From Chryseolinea lacunae (lineage in GTDB: Bacteria; Bacteroidota; Bacteroidia; Cytophagales; Cyclobacteriaceae), in NCBI RefSeq assembly GCF_016735595.1, contig NZ_JAERRB010000006.1, positions 248,001 through 312,000 of the forward strand: DNA of 64,000 bases, given 5' to 3'. Of this stretch, positions 1 through 9,472 are shown one piece after another. The position numbers and the translations under genes were made by a program. The notes under the pieces were generated by a model. That model had not been told where the DNA came from and did no database searches. It saw only the letters and a program-made list of their open reading frames with translations. Positions within the stretch are counted from its first letter, which is position 1; every line of letters begins with the position of its first letter.

Positions 1-1
1 A

Positions 2-1492
2 TCTGCATACCTCAGCCATCCCGTGTTCAACACGCATCACTCCGAACACGAGATGTTGCGCTACATCAAACGTCTGGAGAACAAGGATCTTTCTATGGTT
101 CACTCCATGATCTCACTGGGTTCGTGCACCATGAAACTGAACGCCACCGCCGAAATGATTCCTGTGACGTGGCCCGAGCTTGGCAACATTCACCCGTTTG
201 CTCCCGTCGATCAAACGCTGGGATACCAGCACATGATTGGCAGCCTCGAAAATTCACTGAAAGAAATCACAGGTTTCACCGGTGTTTCACTGCAACCCAA
301 TAGCGGCGCGCAAGGTGAGTATGCCGGCCTCATGGTGATCCGCGCCTACCACATGGATCGCGGCGAAGGACACCGTAACATCTCCCTTATTCCCGCTTCT
401 GCACACGGCACCAACCCTGCCAGCGCCGTGATGGCGGGTATGGATGTGGTTGTGGTGAAGTCGGACGAGGAAGGAAAGATCGACGTGGCCGATCTGAAAG
501 CAAAAGCCGAACAATACAAAAACAACCTGTCGTGTCTCATGGTGACCTATCCTTCCACACACGGTGTGTTTGAAGAAGCCATCACCGATATCTGCGAAAC
601 CATTCACAAAAATGGCGGTCTCGTGTATATGGACGGCGCCAACATGAACGCACAAGTAGGACTGACCTCGCCGGCCAATATTGGCGCCGATGTGTGTCAC
701 CTTAACCTTCACAAAACATTTTGCATTCCGCACGGCGGCGGCGGCCCTGGCATGGGGCCTATCTGCTGCAACGATAAACTGAAATCTTATTTGCCCGGCC
801 ATGCCGTGGTGAAGACCGGTGGCGACAAAGCCATTCCCGCAGTGTCGGCCGCTCCCTGGGGAAGTGCCAGCATTCTCACCATCTCCTATGCCTACATCGC
901 GATGATGGGTGGCGAAGGGTTGACGAATGCTACGAAGTATGCCATCCTCAATGCAAACTATATCAAGGAACGTCTGTCAGGCCAATACAAAATTTTATAT
1001 ACCGGATCGAAAGGCCGTTGCGCCCACGAAATGATTGTGGACTGCCGCGATTTCAAGAAAGCCGGTATCGAAGTGGAAGACATCGCGAAGCGTTTGATGG
1101 ACTATGGTTTCCACGCGCCCACCGTGTCGTTCCCTGTGGCTGGCACGTTGATGATAGAGCCTACGGAAAGCGAGCCGAAGGAAGAACTGGATCGTTTTGT
1201 GGAAGCGCTCATCCAGATCCGTCAGGAAATTCGCGAAGTGGAAGAAGGCAAAGCCGACAAAGACAACAACGTGTTGAAGCATGCGCCACACACCGCCGCC
1301 GTGATCACGGCCGATGCATGGACCAGACCCTATAGCCGCCAGAAAGCAGCTTACCCGCTGCCGTATGTGAAGGAAGCAAAATTCTGGCCCAGCGTGAGCC
1401 GTGTCGACAACGCCTATGGCGATCGCAACCTGGTTTGCAGCTGCTTGCCCATGGAAGAGTATGAAAAGAAAACTGAAGAAGTTGGAGCGTAG
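2..1492 (+). CDS. gcvP: Glycine dehydrogenase (decarboxylating), P-protein, C-terminal part
   Basis: This is the C-terminal half of the PLP-dependent P-protein of the glycine cleavage system. It decarboxylates glycine and passes the aminomethyl group to lipoylated H-protein. The reading frame is open from base 2 with no start, so the gene begins before the window. The GTG at 23 is internal, within [10 protein letters not shown]. Visible family signatures are [21 protein letters not shown], the PLP-lysine segment NLHKTF (lysine codon near 712), and the glycine-rich [10 protein letters not shown] loop after it. About 496 codons are present, against roughly 960 for the usual single-chain enzyme. 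The gene ends just before a strong hairpin terminator. Identification is certain; only the truncation by the window edge is special. Confidence 0.97.
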   Translation, partial: SAYLSHPVFNTHHSEHEMLRYIKRLENKDLSMVHSMISLGSCTMKLNATAEMIPVTWPELGNIHPFAPVDQTLGYQHMIGSLENSLKEITGFTGVSLQPNSGAQGEYAGLMVIRAYHMDRGEGHRNISLIPASAHGTNPASAVMAGMDVVVVKSDEEGKIDVADLKAKAEQYKNNLSCLMVTYPSTHGVFEEAITDICETIHKNGGLVYMDGANMNAQVGLTSPANIGADVCHLNLHKTFCIPHGGGGPGMGPICCNDKLKSYLPGHAVVKTGGDKAIPAVSAAPWGSASILTISYAYIAMMGGEGLTNATKYAILNANYIKERLSGQYKILYTGSKGRCAHEMIVDCRDFKKAGIEVEDIAKRLMDYGFHAPTVSFPVAGTLMIEPTESEPKEELDRFVEALIQIRQEIREVEEGKADKDNNVLKHAPHTAAVITADAWTRPYSRQKAAYPLPYVKEAKFWPSVSRVDNAYGDRNLVCSCLPMEEYEKKTEEVGA

Positions 1493-1517
1493 TCTTCAAC
1501 CGCATTCATAAAATTGA

Positions 1518-1552
1518 AAAGAGACCGGTCGTGAAGGCCGGTCTCTTTTTTT
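1518..1552 (+). terminator. Rho-independent terminator after gcvP
   Basis: The inverted repeat AAAGAGACCGG/CCGGTCTCTTT is followed by a run of T. An A-run also precedes the left arm, so the hairpin could terminate transcription in both directions between gcvP (+) and the converging sensor gene (-). Confidence 0.85.
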
Positions 1553-1572
1553 ATGCTCGATATTGTTTCGAA

Positions 1573-3138
1573 TCAATTGTTGGAAAGTTCTCCAACCATG
1601 CGCTTTTGCATTTCGCGTTCCTTGCGCACCAGTTCTTCCTGCGTGGCCTGGAGCTCTTCCATGTTTTGACGCATCTCTTCTTCGCGCTGGCGCATTTGCT
1701 CTTCGGTGATCTTGGCCTGCTCCAGCAGGTGCTTCATCTTGGAGGTGTTCTGCGAGCTGAGAATGGCCGATGCCAAAAACTCGCCGGCCTTTTTCAAAAA
1801 CAGAATGTGGTGTTCTTCGAAATCGCGAAACGACGCAAGTTCCAAAATGGCCACGGTGGTGACATCATACTTCAACGGAACAATGACCAGGTGGCGGGGT
1901 GTGGCGTCGCCTAGCCCGGAAGTGATGGAGGTGTAGCCTTGCGGAATTTCTTTCAGCTGAATGGTGTCGCCTTCCAGGAAAGCCTGCCCCACAAGACCGT
2001 TGCCGATGTCGATGCGTTTTTCGATCCATTTCTTTTTGTCGAAGGCAAAGCAGGCTTTCAGTTCGAGGTAGGTATCGCCTTCTTCGCCTTCAATCACAAA
2101 CAGGCTGCCTTGCTGGGCGTTGAGATATTTCACGAGGTAAGACACGCACTTTTCGGCCAGCAGGGTGTTGTCGTGCTGGTGGTTGCGCACCATTTCCGAA
2201 AACGTGGCGAGGCCTTCGTTCATCCAGTTGCGTTTTTCGTCTTCCACTTTCAGTTTCTTCAGTTGCTCGCGCATTTGCAACAGGTTGCCGGCCAGGGTGT
2301 CGGTGTTGAGGGATGCGTTGCTTTCTGTGAGTCCATCCCAGTTCACCTCATAGTTTCCCTTTGTCATGTTTTTGATGAAGTCTGAGGCCATGCGCACGTT
2401 TCGGATAGAGGAATCGTTGATGGCTTCGGCAGAGGTGTCGGTTCGTTCGCCTGTGTTGAACACATACTTTCGATCGTTTTCCTCCACTTCCATCAGCAGC
2501 TTGTGCCGGGCTTCGCGTTCTTTTCTGACGCGCTTCACAAACAACACGAGGATGGGCAACGCCAGCAGCACAATGGTGAGCTGCAACACCAGGTTGTTGC
2601 GCATGGCAGCATTGTAGTCGGCTATGGCTTTTTGATTTAATTCATTTTCGAACGCCAGCAGCGGACGCGAGAAGGCATCATACTTTTTCCACACATCATA
2701 CCCTTTGTCTTGCTTCAACATGTCGACAAATGTGGTCATGCTGTCGACGCGGGCGTGCTCTACCATTTGTTTGCTGAACGCGATGTAGCTGTCCACTTCT
2801 TTCTTCAGGTCGTTCAATGCGCCGAGGTCGTCATAGGCTTGCTTCTTTAACAGCGAGTCCAGCTGGTGAAATATTCCGGCGTTAGAAACGGTTGCCTCGT
2901 TGTAGGGGCGCAACAAACTTTCTTCCTTCACCAGGGCAAACCCGCGCACGCCAAGGTCGAGGCCGTGCATGATGTTGCTGAGAATTTGCTGCGTGCGCTG
3001 CGTGACCAGCTCGGTTTGTTTTTGCAGAGCAGTGTTCTGTTGAATGATGTAGTGGTTGCGGATGGCGAAGATGGTGCTGGCGGCCAGGGCCAATCCGATA
3101 ATGATGACAACGCCGTTGTCGGTAAAGAATTTTCTCAT
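1573..3138 (-). CDS. Membrane-anchored CHASE3-GAF sensor protein without kinase domain
   Basis: A predicted signalling protein of 521 aa when started at the ATG at 3138; an upstream in-frame start at 3198 would add 20 poorly supported residues. Order seen: a transmembrane helix at about residues 8-27, then an extracytoplasmic helical region of about 140 residues resembling CHASE3 (LGVRGFALVKEE and following). A second hydrophobic helix follows (LQLTIVLLALPILVLFV), then a linker, then a GAF-like domain (SLFVIEGEEGDTYLEL through LVGQAFLEGDTIQL). The C-terminal coiled coil is rich in Glu, Gln and Met (QMRQREEEMRQNMEELQATQ). No histidine-kinase, cyclase or methyl-accepting core is present, so any output would pass through the coiled coil or a partner. 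The coiled-coil wording is common in Bacteroidota multi-domain sensors. The ligand is unknown. Confidence 0.75.
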   Translation of the reverse strand: MRKFFTDNGVVIIIGLALAASTIFAIRNHYIIQQNTALQKQTELVTQRTQQILSNIMHGLDLGVRGFALVKEESLLRPYNEATVSNAGIFHQLDSLLKKQAYDDLGALNDLKKEVDSYIAFSKQMVEHARVDSMTTFVDMLKQDKGYDVWKKYDAFSRPLLAFENELNQKAIADYNAAMRNNLVLQLTIVLLALPILVLFVKRVRKEREARHKLLMEVEENDRKYVFNTGERTDTSAEAINDSSIRNVRMASDFIKNMTKGNYEVNWDGLTESNASLNTDTLAGNLLQMREQLKKLKVEDEKRNWMNEGLATFSEMVRNHQHDNTLLAEKCVSYLVKYLNAQQGSLFVIEGEEGDTYLELKACFAFDKKKWIEKRIDIGNGLVGQAFLEGDTIQLKEIPQGYTSITSGLGDATPRHLVIVPLKYDVTTVAILELASFRDFEEHHILFLKKAGEFLASAILSSQNTSKMKHLLEQAKITEEQMRQREEEMRQNMEELQATQEELVRKEREMQKRMVGELSNN

Positions 3139-3368
3139 AGGTATTCGCAACGATACTAATATTGCGAAGAAAAAATACTGAAATGCCGACTGCTTCACAA
3201 CGATTCAGTCAAATAAATGTTGCTTTCACACTTATGTTGATACGTTTTTTGCCCATACGATGTACGTAGTTTATGCCCCAAAAAAATACCGTGACCCGGA
3301 GGATGTATCGACCTTCGTTCGGAGGATGTGAAATGGTAACTTGACACCACAACCCAACCGCTGATCAC

Positions 3369-4235
3369 ATGCGTCTCTTTATTATTTTATTACTGCTCAC
3401 CGTGTCGCCCATGCTTCGGGCACAACTTCAAAATGCCAATCTGCAAGCCATGGTGGATGCAGAGCGCGCGTTTATTAAGATGGCCAAAGATGAAAACACA
3501 CGCGACGCCTTCCTGCATTTTCTGAGCGACGACGCCGTGACAACAGGACCCGATGGCCCGACGAAAGGCAAAGACGGCATCCGCAGCCAGCCCGTATCGC
3601 CGGGATGGCTATGGTGGGAAGTTGCATTTTGCGACATCGCCGCTTCGGGCGACATGGGCTACAACACCGGCCCGTGGGAGTTTCGCGTTCAGCCCACCGA
3701 CGACAAAGCTGTGGCGTTTGGCGAGTTTCATTCGCTCTGGAAAAAACAACCGGACGGCACCTGGAAAAACATTCTTGACATCGGCATTCGTCACGGCGCG
3801 CCTGCCAAAAAAACAACCTTGTCTACTACGCAACTGCCGTTGACAGCCTCAGCTTCCAACGGAAACACCACAACCTCAACCCTGCTCGAGGTGGATGCTG
3901 CTTTTCTAAAGGAGTATGTTATCAAAGAAACTTCGGCCTACAAAAAATACGGCTCCGGCGAACTGCGCTTGTCGCGTGAAGGTGAGTTCCCGTTCGTGTC
4001 TAAAGAAACCCAACAGCGTTACTTCGACAGTGCTCATCCCAAGCCTGCAAACCTGCATGCTGTAGACGGAGGTGTTGCGTCATCGGGCGACCTGGGCTAT
4101 GTGTATGGCACGGCCGATGTGAATGTGAGCGTGAAAGGTGAGCCTGTTCAAAAGAAAGCAACGTATCTGCGCGTCTGGAAAAAAGAAAAGAACAAGGACT
4201 GGAAAATTGTGCTGGATGTGTTGACGTACAACTAA
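3369..4235 (+). CDS. Secreted protein with two NTF2-like (SnoaL/DUF4440) domains
   Basis: A 288-aa exported protein. The N-terminal 18 residues form a signal peptide ending near LRAQ. Two copies of an NTF2-like fold follow, at about residues 24-140 and 170-288. Both halves carry the same landmarks: SGDMGYNTGPWEF with LWKKQPDGTWKNILDIG in the first, and SGDLGYVYGTADV with VWKKEKNKDWKIVLDVL in the second. The fold is used by many small-molecule enzymes and binding proteins, so no substrate can be named. The gene stands alone, with about 230 bases before it and a bidirectional terminator after it. The internal duplication is what the sequence shows; function is unknown. Confidence 0.8.
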   Translation: MRLFIILLLLTVSPMLRAQLQNANLQAMVDAERAFIKMAKDENTRDAFLHFLSDDAVTTGPDGPTKGKDGIRSQPVSPGWLWWEVAFCDIAASGDMGYNTGPWEFRVQPTDDKAVAFGEFHSLWKKQPDGTWKNILDIGIRHGAPAKKTTLSTTQLPLTASASNGNTTTSTLLEVDAAFLKEYVIKETSAYKKYGSGELRLSREGEFPFVSKETQQRYFDSAHPKPANLHAVDGGVASSGDLGYVYGTADVNVSVKGEPVQKKATYLRVWKKEKNKDWKIVLDVLTYN

Positions 4236-4245
4236 CCTGTTTAAA

Positions 4246-4300
4246 AAACGCGTGGCCCCGAAGTTTGAACATCAGGGCCACGCGTTTATTTTTTTTGTTT
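4246..4300. terminator. Bidirectional terminator between convergent genes
   Basis: A 13-base inverted repeat AAACGCGTGGCCC/GGGCCACGCGTTT is flanked by A-runs on the left and T-runs on the right. It lies between the NTF2-like gene (+) and the M28 peptidase gene (-), so it can serve both. Confidence 0.88.
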
Positions 4301-4301
4301 T

Positions 4302-5669
4302 CTAGAATCCGTACTTATCAATCAGATACACCAGGGCCGTCATGGATGCCGCGCCAAGTTCGAGTTCGCGTTTGCTCACTTTGTCGATGGTGTCTTCGGG
4401 AGTGTGGTGATAGTCGAAGTAGCGTTGTGAATCGGGCAGGTATTCAAAGACGGCAACGCCCTGCGGAGCCAACGGTCCGATGTCGGCACCACCACTCTCC
4501 TGGTTAAAGTCGGTGAGTCCATAAGGTTCGAGCAGGGGCTTCCAGCTTTTCACTTTTGTCTTCACCGCTTCCGTTGCACTCATCGAAAATCCTCTTGGTG
4601 CAAAACCACCACGATCGGACTCGATGGCCGCAATGTGTTTTTCTTTTTTAAGCTCCGCCTGTTTGGCATACTCTAATCCTCCACGCAAACCGTTTTCCTC
4701 ATTCATGAACATCACGGCGCGAATGGTTCGCTTGGGTTTGATGCCCATTATTTTAAAGAGACGCAACACTTCCATGGCCTGAACACAGCCAGCGCCATCG
4801 TCGTGAGCACCCTGTGCCAGATCCCACGAATCGAGGTGGCCACCCACCACAATGATCTCGTCGGGATATTCATAGCCTTTAATTTCGCCGATCACATTGA
4901 ACGACGGCGCGTCAGGGAGCATTTCGCAATGTGTTTCGAAATAGAACTGCACTTCCTTTTCTTCCTTAATCAATTTGCTGAGGCGTTCGGCATGTTTGGT
5001 GCTGATGGCAATGGCGGGAATTTTTGGAACGTTGGGAGTGTAGCGCAAGGCGCCCGTGTGAGGATAGTCTTCCTGGTTCAAGCCCATGGAGCGCACCACC
5101 ACACCCACCGCACCAAACTTGGCAGCTTCTGACGCACCAAAGGCGCGCTGATCAACGGCACCACCATACGCCTCAAACGCATCAACTTTGGTAGGGTCCA
5201 TGGGGCGGTTGAAGAATATGATTTTGCCTTTTATGTTTTTCTCGCCCAGCTTTTTCAGATCGTCAAAGTTTTTCACTTCAAGAATCACACCGGTCACGCC
5301 GCCGGGGCCGGTGCCCACAGAATTTCCTAGCGCGCAAACATTCACATCGATGGGGCCCGATTTTTTTGTATTCAAAATTCGTCCCACTTCCTGCTGGCCG
5401 CGAAGCCAATGAGGCACCATCACCGGTTGAAGCCAAACCGAGTCGGCCACATTTTCAAGTTCGTGACGGCTCCACTCCACACCCGCTGCCGCACCAGGCG
5501 AACCCGTGAGTCTGGAACCAACACGCGTGGTGAGGTATTCGAGCCACGGATAGGATTTTCCATCCACGAGTTCCTTATCAAAAATTTGTTTGATGGCCGA
5601 TTCGTCTGTGGATTGCGCCACGGCACCGACTGTGATGAACGAGAAAAGCAGGAGTAGTGTTTTTTTCAT
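4302..5669 (-). CDS. Secreted M28-family zinc peptidase (carboxypeptidase Q-like)
   Basis: A 455-aa exported metallopeptidase. The signal peptide is MKKTLLLLFSFITVGAVAQ. A PA-type insert is likely around residues 110-215. The M28 catalytic core follows, with zinc-site motifs VVGGHLDSWD, GAHDDGAGC, FMNEENGLRGG, AIESDRGG and DYHHTPEDTID in the expected order. M28 enzymes remove amino acids or dipeptides from peptides. This layout (PA insert plus M28 core) matches the plasma glutamate carboxypeptidase/CPQ group found in many Bacteroidota. It is monocistronic on the minus strand and ends at a bidirectional terminator. Exact specificity cannot be read from sequence. Confidence 0.9.
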   Translation of the reverse strand: MKKTLLLLFSFITVGAVAQSTDESAIKQIFDKELVDGKSYPWLEYLTTRVGSRLTGSPGAAAGVEWSRHELENVADSVWLQPVMVPHWLRGQQEVGRILNTKKSGPIDVNVCALGNSVGTGPGGVTGVILEVKNFDDLKKLGEKNIKGKIIFFNRPMDPTKVDAFEAYGGAVDQRAFGASEAAKFGAVGVVVRSMGLNQEDYPHTGALRYTPNVPKIPAIAISTKHAERLSKLIKEEKEVQFYFETHCEMLPDAPSFNVIGEIKGYEYPDEIIVVGGHLDSWDLAQGAHDDGAGCVQAMEVLRLFKIMGIKPKRTIRAVMFMNEENGLRGGLEYAKQAELKKEKHIAAIESDRGGFAPRGFSMSATEAVKTKVKSWKPLLEPYGLTDFNQESGGADIGPLAPQGVAVFEYLPDSQRYFDYHHTPEDTIDKVSKRELELGAASMTALVYLIDKYGF

Positions 5670-5703
5670 GAATGCATTTTTAGCATGTGAACGGATAAAG
5701 ATA

Positions 5704-6129
5704 TCAGTTGGTTAAATGAGCTGATTTCAAAATGTACATGTGATGGTTGGGGTCTTTGTCATTCAGAATGAGCACGCCTTCCATCACGATGGCTTTGGAT
5801 GTAAACTTAATTTTTTCTGATGAATCGATCTCCATCACCGTTTCAGGTCCGGCGGCGCCGCAGAAATAGCAGAGGTTGAAGGGAAGCGCCGAGAGCATGA
5901 AGCGCGACTGATCGCCCACTTCGGCAAGGGGAATGACATAACCTTTGATTTTGATCTTCTTACCCTGAAACGTTTTGAGGTGTTTGCTGAACAAGGGTAC
6001 CTCCACCTCGTAGCCGTCTTTGTCCTTCCGGTTTTCGAAGCCCACCTCCGCCAGCGTTGTCCAGAAATTTTCCTGGGCAAACGCGCAAACGCTCCCTCCC
6101 AACAACAGTGCTAACAGAAGTTTCTTCAT
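5704..6129 (-). CDS. Small secreted protein, DUF3299-like
   Basis: A 141-aa exported protein. The likely start is the ATG at 6129, because the next residues MKKLLLALLLGGSVCAFAQ are a clear signal peptide; 25 extra codons upstream look non-genic. The mature part has KKIKIKGYVIPLAEVGDQSRFMLS and a CYFCG pair. This resembles DUF3299-type proteins, small periplasmic proteins often encoded near metal or export genes in proteobacteria. The two close cysteines could bind a metal or form a disulphide. No partner gene is adjacent, and function is unknown. Confidence 0.65.
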   Translation of the reverse strand: MKKLLLALLLGGSVCAFAQENFWTTLAEVGFENRKDKDGYEVEVPLFSKHLKTFQGKKIKIKGYVIPLAEVGDQSRFMLSALPFNLCYFCGAAGPETVMEIDSSEKIKFTSKAIVMEGVLILNDKDPNHHMYILKSAHLTN

Positions 6130-6282
6130 GCTTCTCAAAGTAAAACCAAGACGCTGACTTATAAAAACCTTAATCCGTGATTTTGAGAACGAATTAGTGT
6201 TCACAATCGTTTGAAATTGACCACAAATAGAAGAATTTTACGAGGCAAAAACCCTCCGGTCCTTACCTAATTTCAAATACCT

Positions 6283-7191
6283 ATGGCATTTCTCTTCGAC
6301 TCGTTTGAAGGCTGGAAAAAATATAGCGACGAACAACACCTGTCGCTGGTGGATGTTGTGCTTGAGTATGAAGAAACGCAAAAAGGCCACAACGCCGACG
6401 ACACGCGGAAAGGTTTGATGAAAGCCTGGCTTGTGATGAAAGATGCCGTGCATACTGGCCTGGAAGAAGACATGACATCGCGCTCGGGCATGATCAACAA
6501 CGGCGCGAAAAAAGTGTATCGCTATCCAAAGGCTGTGCTGTCGCGCGAATTTCAGCAGCTCATTGCGCGCGCGTTGGCAGCCAAGGAAGTGAACTCGTGC
6601 ATGGGTCGTGTGGTGGCCGCGCCCACGGCAGGCGCCAGTGGCATCATGCCGGGTGTGCTCTACACGCTTCAGGAAATTCATCAGATTGAAGATTCTAAAA
6701 TTATCGATGCCATGTTGATCTCGGCGGGCATCGCGCTGATCATGGAGCAGAAGGCTTCCATCGCCGGAGCCGTGGGCGGATGCCAGGCCGAAACGGGAAC
6801 CGCCGCCGCCATGGGAGCCGGGGCCATTGTCTATTGTCTGGATGGCAACACCGAACAGATTTTCAACGGCGTGGCCATCACGGTTCAGTGTATGCTGGGG
6901 CTGGTGTGTGATCCTGTGGCAGGACTGGTGGAAATTCCGTGCGTGGTGCGCAATGCCAGCGCGGCAGCCATCGCCAACAGCTCGGCACAAATTGCATTGG
7001 CCGATGTGAGCAGCGTTATTCCTGTTGACGAAGTGATTGAAGCGATGGGCGAAATTGGCGCCAGCATGGAAACGCGCTATAAAGAAACTGCCCTGGGAGG
7101 ATTAGCCGCCACCAAAACCGGACAAGCCATCGCGAAGAGAGTTTTGATTCGCGACATCGAGATTCTTCCCGACGAACAAATGCCGGCGTAA
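6283..7191 (+). CDS. sdaAA: L-serine ammonia-lyase, iron-sulfur-dependent, alpha subunit
   Basis: A 302-aa catalytic subunit of the [4Fe-4S] L-serine dehydratase, which converts L-serine to pyruvate and ammonia. Family signatures: SRSGMINNGAKK, SCMGRVVAAPTAGASGIMPG, GCQAETGTAAAMGAG, and the cluster-ligand region CMLGLVCDPVAGLVEIPCVVRN. Its cysteines match those of other SdaA proteins. The length fits the stand-alone alpha subunit of the two-subunit type (about 300 aa) rather than the fused enzyme of about 450 aa. No beta subunit gene is present in this window, so the partner is either encoded elsewhere or dispensed with. It is a single gene, divergent from the DUF3299-like gene. Confidence 0.93.
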   Translation: MAFLFDSFEGWKKYSDEQHLSLVDVVLEYEETQKGHNADDTRKGLMKAWLVMKDAVHTGLEEDMTSRSGMINNGAKKVYRYPKAVLSREFQQLIARALAAKEVNSCMGRVVAAPTAGASGIMPGVLYTLQEIHQIEDSKIIDAMLISAGIALIMEQKASIAGAVGGCQAETGTAAAMGAGAIVYCLDGNTEQIFNGVAITVQCMLGLVCDPVAGLVEIPCVVRNASAAAIANSSAQIALADVSSVIPVDEVIEAMGEIGASMETRYKETALGGLAATKTGQAIAKRVLIRDIEILPDEQMPA

Positions 7192-7201
7192 CGTGAACTC
7201 T

Positions 7202-7657
7202 TTATTGCACAAAGTCGGGCAACACCTTGTTGCCAAAGAAATATATCGCGCCACTAAAAATCACCGACCACAACGCGGCGCTCACAAACATGTAGACAAT
7301 TATTTTTTCTTTTGGACTGCCCGAGCTCACGGCCAGCAATGTGCCGCCGATGGGAGTGAGTAAGATGGGCGTTAATGCCGCCACACCAACCAGTCCATAC
7401 TTTTTCCAGATGCCCACAAACTTGCGGTTGTTGGACGTGAAGCGGTTGCGTTTCTTAAAAATGCGGGAGAAAACTTTTTCTTTCATCCAGTTTCCAAAAT
7501 AGGTGAGCGACACCACCACAGTCATCATGCCCGCCACCGTGGCCAGAATGGTGGTGACCATGTTGAGCTGCGACGCATAGCCAGCCAACGGGCCAAAGAT
7601 GAATTTCAGCATGCTGGCAAAATATACTGGTATAGCTTTTAGTATCTCCTCCCACAT
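7202..7657 (-). CDS. Small multi-pass membrane protein (possible COG2426-type)
   Basis: A 151-aa integral membrane protein with about four hydrophobic segments: around residues 10-25, 33-55, 87-110 and 122-143. A basic cytoplasmic loop (KEKVFSRIFKKRNR) lies between the second and third. The stretch KYGLVGVAALTPILLTPIGG resembles the proline-containing re-entrant segment of the small multidrug-export (COG2426/PF06695) family, but the match is by eye. The gene converges on sdaAA with only 10 bases between their ends. It lies downstream of upp on the same strand, 38 bases away, so co-transcription is possible. Function is unknown. Confidence 0.6.
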   Translation of the reverse strand: MWEEILKAIPVYFASMLKFIFGPLAGYASQLNMVTTILATVAGMMTVVVSLTYFGNWMKEKVFSRIFKKRNRFTSNNRKFVGIWKKYGLVGVAALTPILLTPIGGTLLAVSSGSPKEKIIVYMFVSAALWSVIFSGAIYFFGNKVLPDFVQ

Positions 7658-7695
7658 AATGCCCTAAAGCTGCGAATTTCTTTTGAATACATGTG

Positions 7696-8340
7696 CTATA
7701 ACTTTTCACCAAAGCTCAGGTCGCCCGCATCGCCCAAACCCGGCACAATATAGAACTGGTCGTTCAAATGTTCGTCGATGGCGCATGTCCACAGCGAGTG
7801 GGGCACGTCAACGTGTTGGCCCACATGCGATATGCCTTCGGGCACACTCACCAGCGACGCGATGTATAGATGAGAGGGTTTGCCATTCTTCACCAAGGCA
7901 TCAACCGCACGCACAATAGATTTGCCGGTGGCCAGCATGGGGTCGACCAGAATCACTTCCCTTCCTGCCAGGGTTGGGGTGGCCACATAATCCAGGTTAA
8001 CAAAAATTTCTTCGTGTCCTTCCTGGCGATAGGCGCCCACAAAGCCGGCGTCGGACCGGTCAAAGAAATCGAGAAAGCCCTGAAAGTAAGGCAACCCCGC
8101 CCGCATGATGGTGATGAGCACCGGCGGTTGTGCCATGCGTGGAATGGTGGATGAGCCCAACGGCGTTTCTACGCGGGCGGTGCCATAGTGCATCTTCTGT
8201 GAAATTTCGTAGGCCATGATCTGCCCGAGACGCTGTGCGTTTTTTCTGAACCTCAACCGGTCCTTCTGGATTTGCTTGTCGCGAAGCTCGGCTAAAAAAT
8301 GATTCGCGATGGAATTCCGTTCACTCAAATTAAAAAGCAT
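7696..8340 (-). CDS. upp: Uracil phosphoribosyltransferase
   Basis: A 214-aa type I phosphoribosyltransferase that makes UMP from uracil and PRPP in pyrimidine salvage. Visible motifs: ITIMRAGLPY in the substrate hood, the PRPP loop VILVDPMLATGKSI, and a C-terminal GDAGDLSFG uracil-binding segment. Length is normal for the family (about 208-215 aa). It starts at the ATG at 8340 and is divergent from the M42 peptidase gene. Confidence 0.95.
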   Translation of the reverse strand: MLFNLSERNSIANHFLAELRDKQIQKDRLRFRKNAQRLGQIMAYEISQKMHYGTARVETPLGSSTIPRMAQPPVLITIMRAGLPYFQGFLDFFDRSDAGFVGAYRQEGHEEIFVNLDYVATPTLAGREVILVDPMLATGKSIVRAVDALVKNGKPSHLYIASLVSVPEGISHVGQHVDVPHSLWTCAIDEHLNDQFYIVPGLGDAGDLSFGEKL

Positions 8341-8455
8341 AAGGCGACTTTTTTCTAACGAAAATTTAGAATAAAGTTGTGGGACTAACTATCAAATCCA
8401 AAAAGAAACACACCTCTTTGCGGATGTCATTCACCCCCGCGTCAAAAAAGAAACC

Positions 8456-9367
8456 ATGAAGCTCTTAAAACAACTGTGCGAAGTGCACGCGCCCTCCGGA
8501 AATGAAGTAGGCATGACGCAGTTCCTCCTGAAGTATATCGCCAAAGAAAAAAAGAAGTGGAAAACACAACCCGAAGTTTTCGCGGGCGACGATTTTCAGG
8601 ATTGCATCATCCTCAAGTTTGGCAAACCCCGCACGGCCATCTTCGCACACATCGACAGCATCGGGTTCACGGTGCGCTACATGAATCAACTGCTACCCAT
8701 CGGAAGTCCCGACGCACCGCCCGGCACCTGGCTGGTGGGCGAAGACTCGCAAGGTCCCATTGAATGTGAGCTTGAGTTTGACAACGACCATCATGCGTTC
8801 TACAAATTCGGACGACAAATTGACCGCGGCACAGAGCTGACCTACAAGATTGATTTTCGCGACACCAAAAATTTTATTCAAACACCCTACCTCGACAACC
8901 GTCTGGGAGTATATAACGCGCTGAAAGTTGCCGAGACGTTGAAAGACGGTGTGATCGTTTTCAGTTGCTGGGAAGAACACGGCGGAGGCTCGGTGCCTTA
9001 TCTCGCAAAATTTATCTATGAAAAATGGAACGTGCGGCAAGCGCTGGTGAGCGACATCACGTGGGTTTCGGATGGCGTGGCGCACGGCAAGGGCGTTGCC
9101 ATTTCGATGCGCGACCGGAATCTTCCACGGCGAAGCTTTGTGGACCGCATCATTGCCATTGCCCGGAAAAGAAAAGTGGCGCATCAATTGGAAGTGGAAG
9201 GCATGGGCTCGAGCGACGGCCGGGAATTGCAAGTGGCGCCCTATCCATTCGACTGGTGTTTTGTGGGGGCGCCCGAACAAGATGCACACACGCCTCATGA
9301 GAAAGTGCACAAGGATGATATTGAATCGATGATTAAGTTGTATGGGTGGTTGATGAAAGATTTATAA
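8456..9367 (+). CDS. M42/M20-clan zinc aminopeptidase
   Basis: A 303-aa cytoplasmic metallopeptidase with no signal peptide. The order of candidate zinc ligands fits clan MH aminopeptidases: [18 protein letters not shown] (bridging Asp), CWEEHGGGS (catalytic Glu pair), SDITWVSDG, and DAHTPHEKV near the C terminus. The N terminus [15 protein letters not shown] is the usual opening of M42/M20 peptidases. It is shorter than typical M42 enzymes (about 350 aa), so the dimerisation or lid insert is probably reduced. Substrate is unknown. It is a single gene with no obvious operon partners. Confidence 0.82.
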   Translation: MKLLKQLCEVHAPSGNEVGMTQFLLKYIAKEKKKWKTQPEVFAGDDFQDCIILKFGKPRTAIFAHIDSIGFTVRYMNQLLPIGSPDAPPGTWLVGEDSQGPIECELEFDNDHHAFYKFGRQIDRGTELTYKIDFRDTKNFIQTPYLDNRLGVYNALKVAETLKDGVIVFSCWEEHGGGSVPYLAKFIYEKWNVRQALVSDITWVSDGVAHGKGVAISMRDRNLPRRSFVDRIIAIARKRKVAHQLEVEGMGSSDGRELQVAPYPFDWCFVGAPEQDAHTPHEKVHKDDIESMIKLYGWLMKDL

Positions 9368-9472
9368 ACGTTCGTGTTCCGGCATCCTCATTCTTCGTAA
9401 GAAAATAAAATCGTGGACGGCGATCCAACGCCAACTCAAATTTTCGTTTTGTCAAAGATTAAAACCTAAGGC

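Noticed and set aside
6238-6990. Minus-strand open frame of 250 codons
   Set aside because: It is antisense to sdaAA. Its product is rich in His, Arg and Phe with no known motif.
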